Shown here: positions 16,605 to 25,107 of the stretch, in pieces
Layout: each line of letters begins with the position of its first letter
Position numbering within the stretch: the stretch's first letter is position 1
From: Lentzea fradiae
GTDB taxonomy: Bacteria > Actinomycetota > Actinomycetes > Mycobacteriales > Pseudonocardiaceae
DNA length: 64,000 bases
NCBI RefSeq assembly: GCF_900100955.1
Contig: NZ_FNCC01000012.1
Span: 1-64,000 of the forward strand
Direction of reading: 5' to 3'
Position numbers and translations under genes: made by a program
Notes under the pieces: model-generated
What the model was told of the DNA's origin: nothing
Databases searched by the model: none
Seen by the model: only the letters and a program-made list of their open reading frames with translations

Positions 16605-17359
16605 GAACCGAGGGCCTTTCCGTTGGCGGAGTGGGCGAGGACGCGGTTTCCGTCCTCAGTGGACTCACCTGCGCGCTCCGCGGCGTCGAGGAGGCCGAGC
16701 ACCTGCTCCGCCAGCTCGCGTTCGGAGCACAGGTCCGACCGCAGCACCGTCCACTCCGGATCGTCCGCGACCAGCCGGGTGGTCAGCTCGTCGAGGCGCA
16801 CGATCTCGTCGAGGTGGCGGTGCAGGAACGCGTTGACGGAGTGCTTGGCCGGTCCGGTGCGGGCCGCCATCCGCTCCCGGCGGGCGGCGGCGGAACAGGT
16901 GAGGTAGACCTGCACGGCGAAGCGCGGGGCCCTGGTGCGGGCCCACTCCGGTGCCAGGTAGACCTCGCCGGGGGTCAGGAAGGTGTTGAACGACTGCTGG
17001 GTGAGCCAGTACCTGTCCTGCACGTGCACCGCGCCGGGTTCGGCCGGGCCCCGTTCGGCGGCCAGCTCGGCGTCGACGACGAGCTGCGCCGAGCGGATGC
17101 CGTTGAAGCGCCGCCACAGCCGCGGGTCGCGGAACGGCCGGTCCTGCGCGCCGTCGAAGGTGGCCACCGCCTCGCGGAGCATCGCGTCGACCAGGCCGCC
17201 CTTGGTGAGCGTGCCGTGCGACAGCGTGACGCCGCGGCCTCGCGCGCGCAGGCCGTCGGTGATCAGCCGGGCGATGGTGGTCTTGCCGCTGCACTCGTGC
17301 CCGTCCAGCAGGATTCCCTGGACGAACGGGCGGTGCGCCGGCGTCGGGTCGGGGGTCAC
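16601..17359 (-). CDS. P-loop kinase (thymidylate-kinase-like fold)
   Basis: 252-residue NMP-kinase-like protein with the Walker A loop GHECSGKTT (residues about 20-28), a DRYWLTQQSF segment like the DRY/S motif of thymidylate kinases, and the LTCSAAARRERMAART lid region. It should phosphorylate a small molecule or peptide hydroxyl using ATP. GTG at 17359 overlaps the stop of the pyruvate-kinase-like gene (GTGA). It is longer than typical Tmk (about 210 residues) and diverged at the nucleotide site, so a pathway-specific acceptor is more likely than dTMP. Confidence 0.8.
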   Translation of the reverse strand: MTPDPTPAHRPFVQGILLDGHECSGKTTIARLITDGLRARGRGVTLSHGTLTKGGLVDAMLREAVATFDGAQDRPFRDPRLWRRFNGIRSAQLVVDAELAAERGPAEPGAVHVQDRYWLTQQSFNTFLTPGEVYLAPEWARTRAPRFAVQVYLTCSAAARRERMAARTGPAKHSVNAFLHRHLDEIVRLDELTTRLVADDPEWTVLRSDLCSERELAEQVLGLLDAAERAGESTEDGNRVLAHSANGKALGS

Positions 17360-18414
17360 GGGCGCCTCGGGAAGAGCGCGGTGCGGACGGCGGTGGGCGC
17401 GTAGCGGGTGCGGAGCTCGTTGAGCAGCGTCACCGCGCGGACCGGGTCGGCGGCTCCCGCCGTCTCCTCGGCGAGCATCAGCCCGGCCACGCCCTGTTCC
17501 AGCAGCTCGCTGACGGTGGCGAGCTCCGAGCGGTGCGGCAGCCAGCCCGCGGCGAGGCTCGTCAGCAGCTGCGTGCCGACGAGGACCGGGCGTCCTGCCG
17601 TGCGCGCCGCGTCCAATACCTGGCGGCAGGCCGCGTGGAACTCGACGGGGCCGGTGTCGAGCAGCAGGTCTCCCCTGCCGAGCAGGATCCCGTCGGCGGC
17701 CTCGGCGATCTCCGCCGCGGCGGCGGCACCGGCCGCGGTCTCGATCTTGGCGACCACCGCGGGCAGCGGACCCGTGCCCGCGCTCTCCCGCAGCACCACG
17801 CGCGCCCGTTCGACGAGGCCCGCCGACTCGGCGAAGGAGAGCACCACCGCGTCGAACGGCGTGCCCGCCACGGCCCGCAGCCCGGCGAGGTCGTACTCGG
17901 TCAGCTCCTGCGCCTTGCCCGAGCGACCGGCGCCGGGGAACGACACGCCTCGCCGGATTCCGACGACGTTGCGGGTCAACGGCACAGCGGTGCACGTGCC
18001 GCCGGACCGGCCGACGATCCGCAGCGCGTCCTCCCCGTCGCCGACGACGACGAGGTCACCGGCGTCCGGAAGCGCGTCGGACGGACCGAAGCCGGACACC
18101 CCCAGCTCCGGCACCGGACCGGTGACCGCGGACGGGCCGCCGTCGAAGCGCAGCACCAGCTCCGTGACACCGGCGAGGTCCAGGTACTCCTCGTTGGTGA
18201 GCCGAGGCTTGGCTCCCGGCAGGTCCAGCACCAGCTCGACCGGGAGGTCGAGGCCGTCCGCGAGGTCCCTGACGGTCCCGGCGAGCACCGAGAGCCGGTC
18301 GACGGGCGTCTTCGAGGCCGTGAAGCGGAACACGCCCACCCCGGCCTTCAGCAGGTCGGCGAGGGCCTCCTCCGAGGAGCAGGCCGGGCCGACGGTGGCG
18401 ACGACGTGAGTCAT
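17356..18414 (-). CDS. pyruvate-kinase-like protein 2 (A and B domains only)
   Basis: 352-residue paralogue of the protein encoded at 12391-13413. It shares ATVGPAC at the N-terminus, FRFTASK in place of RLNFSHG, LVLDLPGAKPRLTN, VAKIETAAG, GRGDLLLDTG, LVGTQLLTSL and an AEET segment in the SGET position. Catalytic Lys, Glu, Asp and Thr of pyruvate kinase are kept, while the C-terminal regulatory domain is absent. The ATG at 18414 is 11 bases downstream of the aminoglycoside-phosphotransferase-like gene. Having two such trimmed enzymes in one cluster, on opposite strands, suggests a heteromer or two successive phosphoryl or PEP-dependent steps. Confidence 0.75.
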   Translation of the reverse strand: MTHVVATVGPACSSEEALADLLKAGVGVFRFTASKTPVDRLSVLAGTVRDLADGLDLPVELVLDLPGAKPRLTNEEYLDLAGVTELVLRFDGGPSAVTGPVPELGVSGFGPSDALPDAGDLVVVGDGEDALRIVGRSGGTCTAVPLTRNVVGIRRGVSFPGAGRSGKAQELTEYDLAGLRAVAGTPFDAVVLSFAESAGLVERARVVLRESAGTGPLPAVVAKIETAAGAAAAAEIAEAADGILLGRGDLLLDTGPVEFHAACRQVLDAARTAGRPVLVGTQLLTSLAAGWLPHRSELATVSELLEQGVAGLMLAEETAGAADPVRAVTLLNELRTRYAPTAVRTALFPRRP

Positions 18415-18425
18415 GGCGGCCCCGC

Positions 18426-19424
18426 TCACACTCGCGCGCCGAGCAGCCCGAGCGTCTCGGCGGCACGCGTGGCGGGCTCGGCGCCGAGCCGTTCGAGTCC
18501 TTTGTGGACGAACGAGAGGCTCAGCCGGAACACCAGCCAGCCCACCTCCTCGCCGTCGCGCCTGCGGAAGTCGAACGGGTCCCCGACCATGTCGGAGGTC
18601 CACGTGCCGAGGCGGTCGTGCAAGTGGGTGGGAACCAGCGAGAGCGCGCTCAGGCCGTAGCGCAGCTGCACCAGGCAGGACATCAGCTCCAGCCGGGCCT
18701 CCTCTCCTGCGTCGGCGGGACGCCCGAGATACGCCTTCACGAACTCCTGGCGCACCACGTCGTCCATGTGCAGCGAGAGCACGGCGTTGGCGAGGTCGTA
18801 GAACGGGTCGCCGACGCCCAGGTGGTCGAAGTCGATGAGCCACGCGCGCACGTCGTCGAACACGACGTTGCCGTGGTTGAGGTCGTTGTGGCACAGGCGA
18901 TCGGGGACCCCGAGCCGGGCGAGCGCCGCCCGCAGGTCGTCGAACCGCCGAGACGCCTCGCGGTGCAGGGCCAGCTCCGGCACACCGTCCGCGATCGCCG
19001 CCACCGCGGCGGTGGCGGCCTGCTCCTTGGCGACGTGCAGGCGCGGCTCGCCGGGCATGTCGAGGGCGTGCAGCGCGCGCAGCACCCGTGCGAGCGAAAG
19101 GGCCTGCCACAGCGCCACGGGCCGTTCGGCGGGAGCGCCGTCGATCTCGTCCATGACCAGCACGCCGGCCTCGGCGTCGGCGTGCCGCACGCGCGGGCCG
19201 ATGCCGTGGTCTCCCAGCAGCGTGGCGGCGGCGAACTCCGTGGCCACGACGCCCTCCTCGGCGAAGTCCAGGTCGATCAGGCGGGCGACCCCGCGGGTGG
19301 CACCGCTCCCGACCGCGTAGGCGCACGCCCACGGCGTGGGGGTGGGAGGAAAGGCGCGCACGGGCGCGCCGCCGCCCAGCCCGAGGAGCTCCAGAACACC
19401 CGCGAGGCGGGGATCAGCGCGCAT
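18426..19424 (-). CDS. APH/choline-kinase-like phosphotransferase
   Basis: 332-residue phosphotransferase of the aminoglycoside phosphotransferase/choline kinase fold. The catalytic loop is CHNDLNHGNVVFD (Asp and Asn) and the metal-binding loop IDFDHLGVGDPFYDLANA (equivalent to DFG). The N-terminal lobe is short but keeps an ATP-binding region. First gene of the minus-strand operon, so its promoter lies in the 19425-19789 region. It could phosphorylate a pathway hydroxyl, for example on the Thr-like end of a peptide product, or give resistance to the product. Confidence 0.84.
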   Translation of the reverse strand: MRADPRLAGVLELLGLGGGAPVRAFPPTPTPWACAYAVGSGATRGVARLIDLDFAEEGVVATEFAAATLLGDHGIGPRVRHADAEAGVLVMDEIDGAPAERPVALWQALSLARVLRALHALDMPGEPRLHVAKEQAATAAVAAIADGVPELALHREASRRFDDLRAALARLGVPDRLCHNDLNHGNVVFDDVRAWLIDFDHLGVGDPFYDLANAVLSLHMDDVVRQEFVKAYLGRPADAGEEARLELMSCLVQLRYGLSALSLVPTHLHDRLGTWTSDMVGDPFDFRRRDGEEVGWLVFRLSLSFVHKGLERLGAEPATRAAETLGLLGARV

Positions 19425-19789
19425 GGGTCACCTCATTTCCGCTCAGCTTCTCCTGCAGCATCAGCCGGGCCCGATACTTCGTCAAGGCGGTCATCGACGC
19501 ACCCGATGGGGTATTTCGACAAATTCGATGAGCACCCCCGAAAAATCGTACGAGTCCTTACCAAGCCACGCCCGTGTGACGTGGATCTCTCCACCTTGAC
19601 GGTCTCGACGCCCGTTTCTTAAGTTGCGTCAAGCCGGTGCGGAGAATGCAATCCAGCCGGGTTCGACACGCGTTCCGAACTCCGCGACAAGGTCACTGCC
19701 AGGGGTTTTACCGCGCAGCACCGCTCTGGGCACACAGTGGGAGCGGCTGTCGCGGGCGTGGTCGAGGACATTCACCTGGGGGCTGAATC
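19425..19789. promoter_or_regulatory. 365-base divergent promoter region, APH operon / PKS operon
   Basis: Non-coding region between two long divergent operons. For the PKS side, TTGACG at 19596-19601 and TTAAGT at 19619-19624 are separated by 17 bases, a sigma-70-like arrangement. The central part (19500-19560) is AT-richer, with TATTTCGACAAATTCG. A CGTCAAG direct repeat occurs near 19475 and again near 19628. I see no small gene. Confidence 0.45.
19596..19624 (+). promoter_or_regulatory. candidate -35/-10 promoter for the PKS operon
   Basis: TTGACG and TTAAGT with a 17-base spacer, about 165 bases upstream of the PKS start. The -35 is good and the -10 is only fair. It is a prediction from sequence alone. 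Confidence 0.35.
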
Positions 19790-22700
19790 TTGCGCCAAGA
19801 CATCGCTATTGTCGGCATGGCATGCAGATTTCCCGGGGCCACGCACGCGGGCGCGTTCTGGGAGAATCTCGCGAACGGCCGGTCCGGGATAACCGAAGTC
19901 GGCCCCGACCACTGGAGCGCGGCGGACTTCTATTCGCCCGGCGGTGCCGGGAGCGGACGGGTCAACAGCAAGTGGATCGGCGCCCTGAGCGGCTCCCGCG
20001 ACTTCGACCACGCGTTCTTCAACGTCTCCCCGCGGGAGGCGGTCGCGCTCGACCCGCAGCACCGGATCCTGCTGGAGGAAGCCTGGCACTGCCTGGAGGA
20101 CTCCGGCCTGCCGCCCGAGCTGCTGCGCGGCTCGCGGACGTCGGTGAACATCGCCCTGTCCGTGCACGACTACCTGCTCAGGTCGACGGCCGCTGACAAG
20201 CCCGTCGACGTGTTCGACCCGATCGGCAACTACCACTGCGTAGCCGCCAACCGCATCTCGTACTTCCTCGGCCTCAACGGGCCCAGCCGCGCCGTCGACA
20301 CCGCCTGTTCGTCCTCGCTGGTGGCGCTCAGCCACGGCCGCCAGGACCTGCTGCACGAGGACTGCGACTTCGCCCTCGTCGGCGGGGTGAACCTGGTGTC
20401 CTCGCCGTGGCGGTACCTCGCGTTCACCCAGTCCCGGATGCTGAGCCCGGACGGCCGGTGCTTCACCTTCGACTCCAGGGCCAACGGCTACGTGCCCGGC
20501 GAGGGTGCCGGTGTGGTGCTGCTGACCACCCTGGCGAACGCCGAACGGCTCGGCTGCCACGTCTACGGCGTCCTCAAGGGCATCGCCACGAACCACAACG
20601 GGCACAACCGGAACATCACCGCGCCGAGCGTGCCCGCCCAGGTCGACGTCATCCGGCGCGCGCTGGCCGACGCACGGGTCGACCCGTCCGAGGTGTCGTA
20701 CGTGGAGGCCCACGGCACCGGCACCAGCCTGGGCGACCCGATCGAGGTGGAGGCGCTCGACGTCGCCTACGCCCGGCACGACCGGGCGGCGCCGCTGGCG
20801 GTCGGCTCGGTCAAGACCAACATCGGCCACGTCGAGGCCGGCGCGGGCATGGCCGGGCTGATCAAGGTCCTGCTCATGCTGCGGAACGGGACGATCGCGC
20901 CCACGCTCGGCATCGAGCGGGTGAACCCGCTCATCGAGGACACGGCGGACCGGATCGAGTTCCCCGCCGAGGCCGTGCCGTGGCCGGGTGACGGGCCGCG
21001 GACGGCGGGCATCAGCTCGTTCGGTTTCGGCGGCGTCAACTGCCACGCCATCGTGGCGGAACACCTGCCGAGCGAACACCAGCAGGAACCCGCACCCGCC
21101 GGCCCGCCGGTGTTCACCCTCGCGGCCAAGACACCTGCCGCACTGCGGCGGGCGCTCGGCGAGTGGGCGGAGCACGTGCGGCCCGCGTCGCCGGAGACCC
21201 TCGCCGACCTCTGCCGTGCGTCGAACCAACGGGACTCCTCGCTGCCCCACCGTTTCGCGGCCCGCGCCGAAGAACTCGTCGCGGCGCTCGGCCGTGCGGA
21301 GATCCGGCACAGCGAGTCCTCCCCCGACCTCACCGTCGTGCTGAGCGCAGACGCCTTCGACGCCACGGCTGTGCTGGCGGAAGCCAGTGCGAGCCCCGCA
21401 CGGGAACAGTTCGTCGCGCGCCTCGCGGTGTTGCGAGCGCTGGCCGAACGCAAGGTGCACGCGGCCGAACTGGTCGCGCTCTGCGCCGATGGTGCCGCTG
21501 CCGCGATGGTGCACACAGGTATGGCATCGGTCGCCGACGCCGCCGACGCGCTTGCGAACGGCGTTCTCGTCGCGACGGCGCCACCGGCCGCCGCCGTGCA
21601 TATCGGCGGAAAGCTGTTTCTCCCCAACGAGTTCACGGCCGACTACCTGACCGAGTTGTCCGGCAGCTGCGCCCGTTCGGTGGAGGCGGTCGCGAGCTAC
21701 GCGGCGCGGGCGGCCGGGCTGCTCGGGCACCAGCACACCTTCACGCGTGCGCTGAGCGGCTGGGTGAATCCGGTCCGGGCTCACGGCTTCGACCTGATCG
21801 AGACCGTGCACGCGTTCGACGTCGAAGCCGAGTCGCTGACGCCGGGGCACCGGGCGATGCTCGCCCTCGCGATCGACGTGGCGCAGGCGGAGATCGACGA
21901 CGCCTGGGGCCTGACGCCCGCCCGGTGGCTCGACGCGGGCACGCACGAGCTGGCGGGCCTCGTCCGTCGCGGCATCATCTCGCCCGCGACCGCACTGGAC
22001 CTCCTCACCGGTGAGGCCGACCCCGTGGCGATCGCCGCGCAGGCCCGCGACCACCGCGACGTCCGCTCCTCGGCGCTCACCGATCTGCCCTTGCTGCGGC
22101 ACCGGACCGAAGAACGCTACCGCAGACTTCACGTCACGCTTCCCGCAACCGCCGAAGACTTTCCCAGCCTCGACACGACTTGTCTGGCCGTCATCGGTGG
22201 TACCGAACCGGGTGCGGTGCGGGTCGATCCGTCCACACCGGACTCGTTCGCCGACGGCCTGATCCAGCTCTGGTACGCGGGTTGCCCGGTCGACTGGGCC
22301 GGTTCCCAGCTCGGGACCCGCCGCGTTCCCGGGCTGCCCGGCTACTCGTTCGACGCGCACGAGCACTGGCACGAGGTGCACGAACGCCAGGCACCCGCCG
22401 CTCAGCCGCCGGTGACCGGGCGACCGGCGGACCCCTCCACCGACCAGCTCGACGACCTGCGGAACCTGTTGCGCGAGCTCGTCAGCGAGGGCACCAAGAA
22501 CCCGCTCCCGCTCGTGCAGGCGGAGACCCCGTTCGCCGACCTCGGCATCGACTCGCTGATCATCCACTCGCTCAACGGCGAGCTGCACAAGCGCTTCGGT
22601 GACGTCTCCGCCACGCTCTTCTTCGAGTGCCGCGACATCCGTTCGCTCGCCGACCGCGTGCTCCGCGACCACGGACCGGCCGTCACCACCTACTTCACCG

Positions 22701-24103
22701 GCCAGCCCGCCGCACCGCGACAGGAACGACCCGAGACCCCCGCGCCACAACGGGACCAGCCCGTGGCCCTCGCACCGGCGCCGCGCCGGGCCGAGACCGC
22801 GCCCGGCGCCGCCGAGCCCATCGCGATCATCGGCCTCGACGCCAGGTTCCCCGGCGCCGACTCGCTCGCCGAGTTCTGGTCCCTGCTGTGCGACGGCGGC
22901 GACGCGATCACCGAGATCCCGCGCGACCGGTGGGACCACGACCGCTACTTCGACCCCCGCCGAGGCGTCCCCGGCAAGGTGTACGCCCGGTGGGGCGGGT
23001 TCCTGTCCGACGTCGACCTGTTCGACGCGGCGGCGTTCGGCATCGCGCCGGCCGACGCCGAGTTCATGGACCCGCAGGAGCGGCTGTTCCTGGAGTCCGC
23101 GCACGCGTGCCTCGAAGTCGCGGGCTACTCGCGGGAACGGCTGAGCGCCGAGCACGACAACGAGGTCGGCGTGTTCGCCGGTGCCAGCTTCAACAACTAC
23201 CAGCTGCTCCAGCACGAAGCCGACCTGGCCGGGCACGGCGTCCTCAACTCGCAGACCTACGCCATCTCCAACCGGGTGTCATTCACGTTCGACCTGCGCG
23301 GTCCCAGCCTCACGCTGGACACCGCGTGCTCGTCGTCGCTCTACGCCCTCCACGTGGCCTGCGAGAGCCTGCGCCGCGGCGAGTGCCAGCTGGCGCTCGC
23401 GGGCGGGGTGAACCTGACGCTGCACCCGTCGAAGTTCCAGATGATGGCGCGCTACCGGTTCCTGTCCTCCGACGGCCGGTGCCGGGCGTTCGGCGCGGGC
23501 GGCGACGGCTACGTCCCCGCCGAGACCGTCGGCAGCTTCCTGCTCAAACCGCTGACCGCCGCCGAACGCGACGGCGACCGCATCCACGGCGTCATCAGAG
23601 GGAGCGCTCTCAGCCACGGCGGCAGGACCACCGGGTTCACCGTCCCCAGCCCGGCCGCGCAGGCGCGGGCGATCGAACGGGCCCTGCGCCAGGCCGCCGT
23701 CGACCCCGGTGCGATCAGCTACGTCGAGGCGCACGGCACCGGCACCGCGCTGGGCGACCCGATCGAGGTCGCCGGTCTCACGGCGGCGTTCGGCTCGCAG
23801 CGCGGGCAGTACTGCGCCATCGGCTCGGTGAAGTCCAACATCGGGCACGGCGAGGCGGCGGCGGGCGTGGCCCAGGTCGCCAAGGTGGTCCTGCAGATGC
23901 AGCACCGCACCCTCGTGCCGTCGTTGCTGCACTCCGAGCGGACGAACCCCGCGATCGACTTCGCGAGCTCGCCCGTCTACGTGCAGCAACGCCTGGAGGA
24001 CTGGAGACCCGCACGCGGCGGCGTCCCGCTGCTCGCCGGGGTCACCTCGATCGGCGCGGGCGGCACAAACGTCCACCTCGTCATGGAGGAGTACCGCGGA
24101 TGA
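19790..24103 (+). CDS. modular polyketide synthase: KS-(AT remnant)-ACP-KS
   Basis: 1437-residue synthase. KS1 (about 3-425) keeps Cys173 in DTACSSS, His about 308 (EAHGTGT) and His about 346 (NIGH). Residues about 430-870 are a linker and degenerate AT region: the end (LWYAGCPVDW, then PGYSFDAHEHW) is the post-AT linker of cis-AT synthases, but no GHSxG active site or acyl-binding core remains. An ACP follows with Ser922 in LGIDSL, then KS2 (about 1008-1430) with Cys1180 in DTACSSS and both His motifs. No KR, DH or ER is present. TTG at 19790 is preceded by GGGG and starts directly in the KS, so no loading domain exists. Extension units would come from the trans-AT at 31164-32009. First gene of a five-gene operon. 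Confidence 0.9.
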   Translation: MRQDIAIVGMACRFPGATHAGAFWENLANGRSGITEVGPDHWSAADFYSPGGAGSGRVNSKWIGALSGSRDFDHAFFNVSPREAVALDPQHRILLEEAWHCLEDSGLPPELLRGSRTSVNIALSVHDYLLRSTAADKPVDVFDPIGNYHCVAANRISYFLGLNGPSRAVDTACSSSLVALSHGRQDLLHEDCDFALVGGVNLVSSPWRYLAFTQSRMLSPDGRCFTFDSRANGYVPGEGAGVVLLTTLANAERLGCHVYGVLKGIATNHNGHNRNITAPSVPAQVDVIRRALADARVDPSEVSYVEAHGTGTSLGDPIEVEALDVAYARHDRAAPLAVGSVKTNIGHVEAGAGMAGLIKVLLMLRNGTIAPTLGIERVNPLIEDTADRIEFPAEAVPWPGDGPRTAGISSFGFGGVNCHAIVAEHLPSEHQQEPAPAGPPVFTLAAKTPAALRRALGEWAEHVRPASPETLADLCRASNQRDSSLPHRFAARAEELVAALGRAEIRHSESSPDLTVVLSADAFDATAVLAEASASPAREQFVARLAVLRALAERKVHAAELVALCADGAAAAMVHTGMASVADAADALANGVLVATAPPAAAVHIGGKLFLPNEFTADYLTELSGSCARSVEAVASYAARAAGLLGHQHTFTRALSGWVNPVRAHGFDLIETVHAFDVEAESLTPGHRAMLALAIDVAQAEIDDAWGLTPARWLDAGTHELAGLVRRGIISPATALDLLTGEADPVAIAAQARDHRDVRSSALTDLPLLRHRTEERYRRLHVTLPATAEDFPSLDTTCLAVIGGTEPGAVRVDPSTPDSFADGLIQLWYAGCPVDWAGSQLGTRRVPGLPGYSFDAHEHWHEVHERQAPAAQPPVTGRPADPSTDQLDDLRNLLRELVSEGTKNPLPLVQAETPFADLGIDSLIIHSLNGELHKRFGDVSATLFFECRDIRSLADRVLRDHGPAVTTYFTGQPAAPRQERPETPAPQRDQPVALAPAPRRAETAPGAAEPIAIIGLDARFPGADSLAEFWSLLCDGGDAITEIPRDRWDHDRYFDPRRGVPGKVYARWGGFLSDVDLFDAAAFGIAPADAEFMDPQERLFLESAHACLEVAGYSRERLSAEHDNEVGVFAGASFNNYQLLQHEADLAGHGVLNSQTYAISNRVSFTFDLRGPSLTLDTACSSSLYALHVACESLRRGECQLALAGGVNLTLHPSKFQMMARYRFLSSDGRCRAFGAGGDGYVPAETVGSFLLKPLTAAERDGDRIHGVIRGSALSHGGRTTGFTVPSPAAQARAIERALRQAAVDPGAISYVEAHGTGTALGDPIEVAGLTAAFGSQRGQYCAIGSVKSNIGHGEAAAGVAQVAKVVLQMQHRTLVPSLLHSERTNPAIDFASSPVYVQQRLEDWRPARGGVPLLAGVTSIGAGGTNVHLVMEEYRG

Positions 24104-25107
24104 GCACCGGAGCGCCGACGAGCCCAGCCCGTTACGTCCTAACGATCTCGGCGGGCAGCGAGGAGTCGCTCGCCGCGCACGCGCACGACCTGGCGGCCTT
24201 CCTCTCCGGCGGATCGCGGCCGGAGCGCCGCCTGTTCGCCCACGCGACGACGCTGCCGGCGGTCGCCGTGACGCTCCTGAACTTCCGGCGCAGTGCGACG
24301 CACCGGCTCGCGTTCACCGCGGCGACGGTGCAGGAGGCGGCCGACCGGCTCACCGCCTTCACCGAGAACGCCTCCGAGCCCCAGTTCCTGGCACCACAGG
24401 GGCTGTACGCGAACGTCGTGCGGCACAACGTTTTCACTGGCGAGGCAGAGGATCGGGAGTACCTGCTGGCACTCGCCGCGAACGCACGGCACGAGCAGCT
24501 CGCTAAGCTGTGGTCGGCCGGGTTCCCGATCGACTGGCGACCCGTCTACCCCGCTCTCGCCGGGGTGCGGCCGGTCTACCTGCCACCGACCCCGTTGAAC
24601 CGGCGCCGCCACTGGCCCCGGCCTGCACCCCAGGAAGCCGTTGCACCGCAGGAAGTCATCCAACCACCACGGGAAGCCGTTGCGGTACAACCACCCCAGC
24701 CTGCCGCACCTCCGGACGACGGGTTCGCCGCCGAGCTGGCCGGACTGCCGGTCGCGTTGCGCGTGCGCCGGTTGAGCGGCTACCTGCAAGGCCGGATCGC
24801 CCCGCTGCTCGGCTACCCCGAGGGCGAGCTGCCGCGCACCGACCTCGGGTTCTTCGACCTGGGCATGTCGTCCATCCACCTCGGCCAGGTGCGTCAGGCC
24901 ATCGTCGAGGACACCGGGTTCGAGCCCGGCGAGACGTCGGCGTTCGACCACCCGACGATCGCCGGGTTCGCCTCCTACCTGGCTCAGGAGCTGGCGGGTC
25001 CAAGACCTGCGCCGCAGCCCGCGCTGCTGCACACCCTCAGCCAGGACGACATCGACCGGTTGTCCGTTCACGACCTGGAACGCGCGCTCGTCGAGGCGAC
25101 TTCATGA
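24100..25107 (+). CDS. PKS subunit: post-KS/AT linker remnant plus ACP
   Basis: 335-residue protein completing the module begun by KS2 of the preceding protein. The first 170 residues contain segments like a KS-associated and post-AT linker (LWSAGFPIDWRPVYP, then LPPTPLNRRRHWP), a Pro/Gln-rich spacer follows, and an ACP lies at about 215-300 with the phosphopantetheine Ser in FFDLGMSSIHLGQV. The AT core is gone. ATG at 24100 overlaps the upstream stop (ATGA) and its stop overlaps the next PKS gene, so the three proteins are made in step. The module is thus split between two polypeptides, the KS on one and the carrier on the other. Confidence 0.8.
   Translation: MSTGAPTSPARYVLTISAGSEESLAAHAHDLAAFLSGGSRPERRLFAHATTLPAVAVTLLNFRRSATHRLAFTAATVQEAADRLTAFTENASEPQFLAPQGLYANVVRHNVFTGEAEDREYLLALAANARHEQLAKLWSAGFPIDWRPVYPALAGVRPVYLPPTPLNRRRHWPRPAPQEAVAPQEVIQPPREAVAVQPPQPAAPPDDGFAAELAGLPVALRVRRLSGYLQGRIAPLLGYPEGELPRTDLGFFDLGMSSIHLGQVRQAIVEDTGFEPGETSAFDHPTIAGFASYLAQELAGPRPAPQPALLHTLSQDDIDRLSVHDLERALVEATS

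Noticed and set aside
19772..23236. Long minus-strand open frame opposite the first PKS gene
   Set aside because: Antisense to KS and ACP domains with perfect motifs on the plus strand; low-complexity translation.
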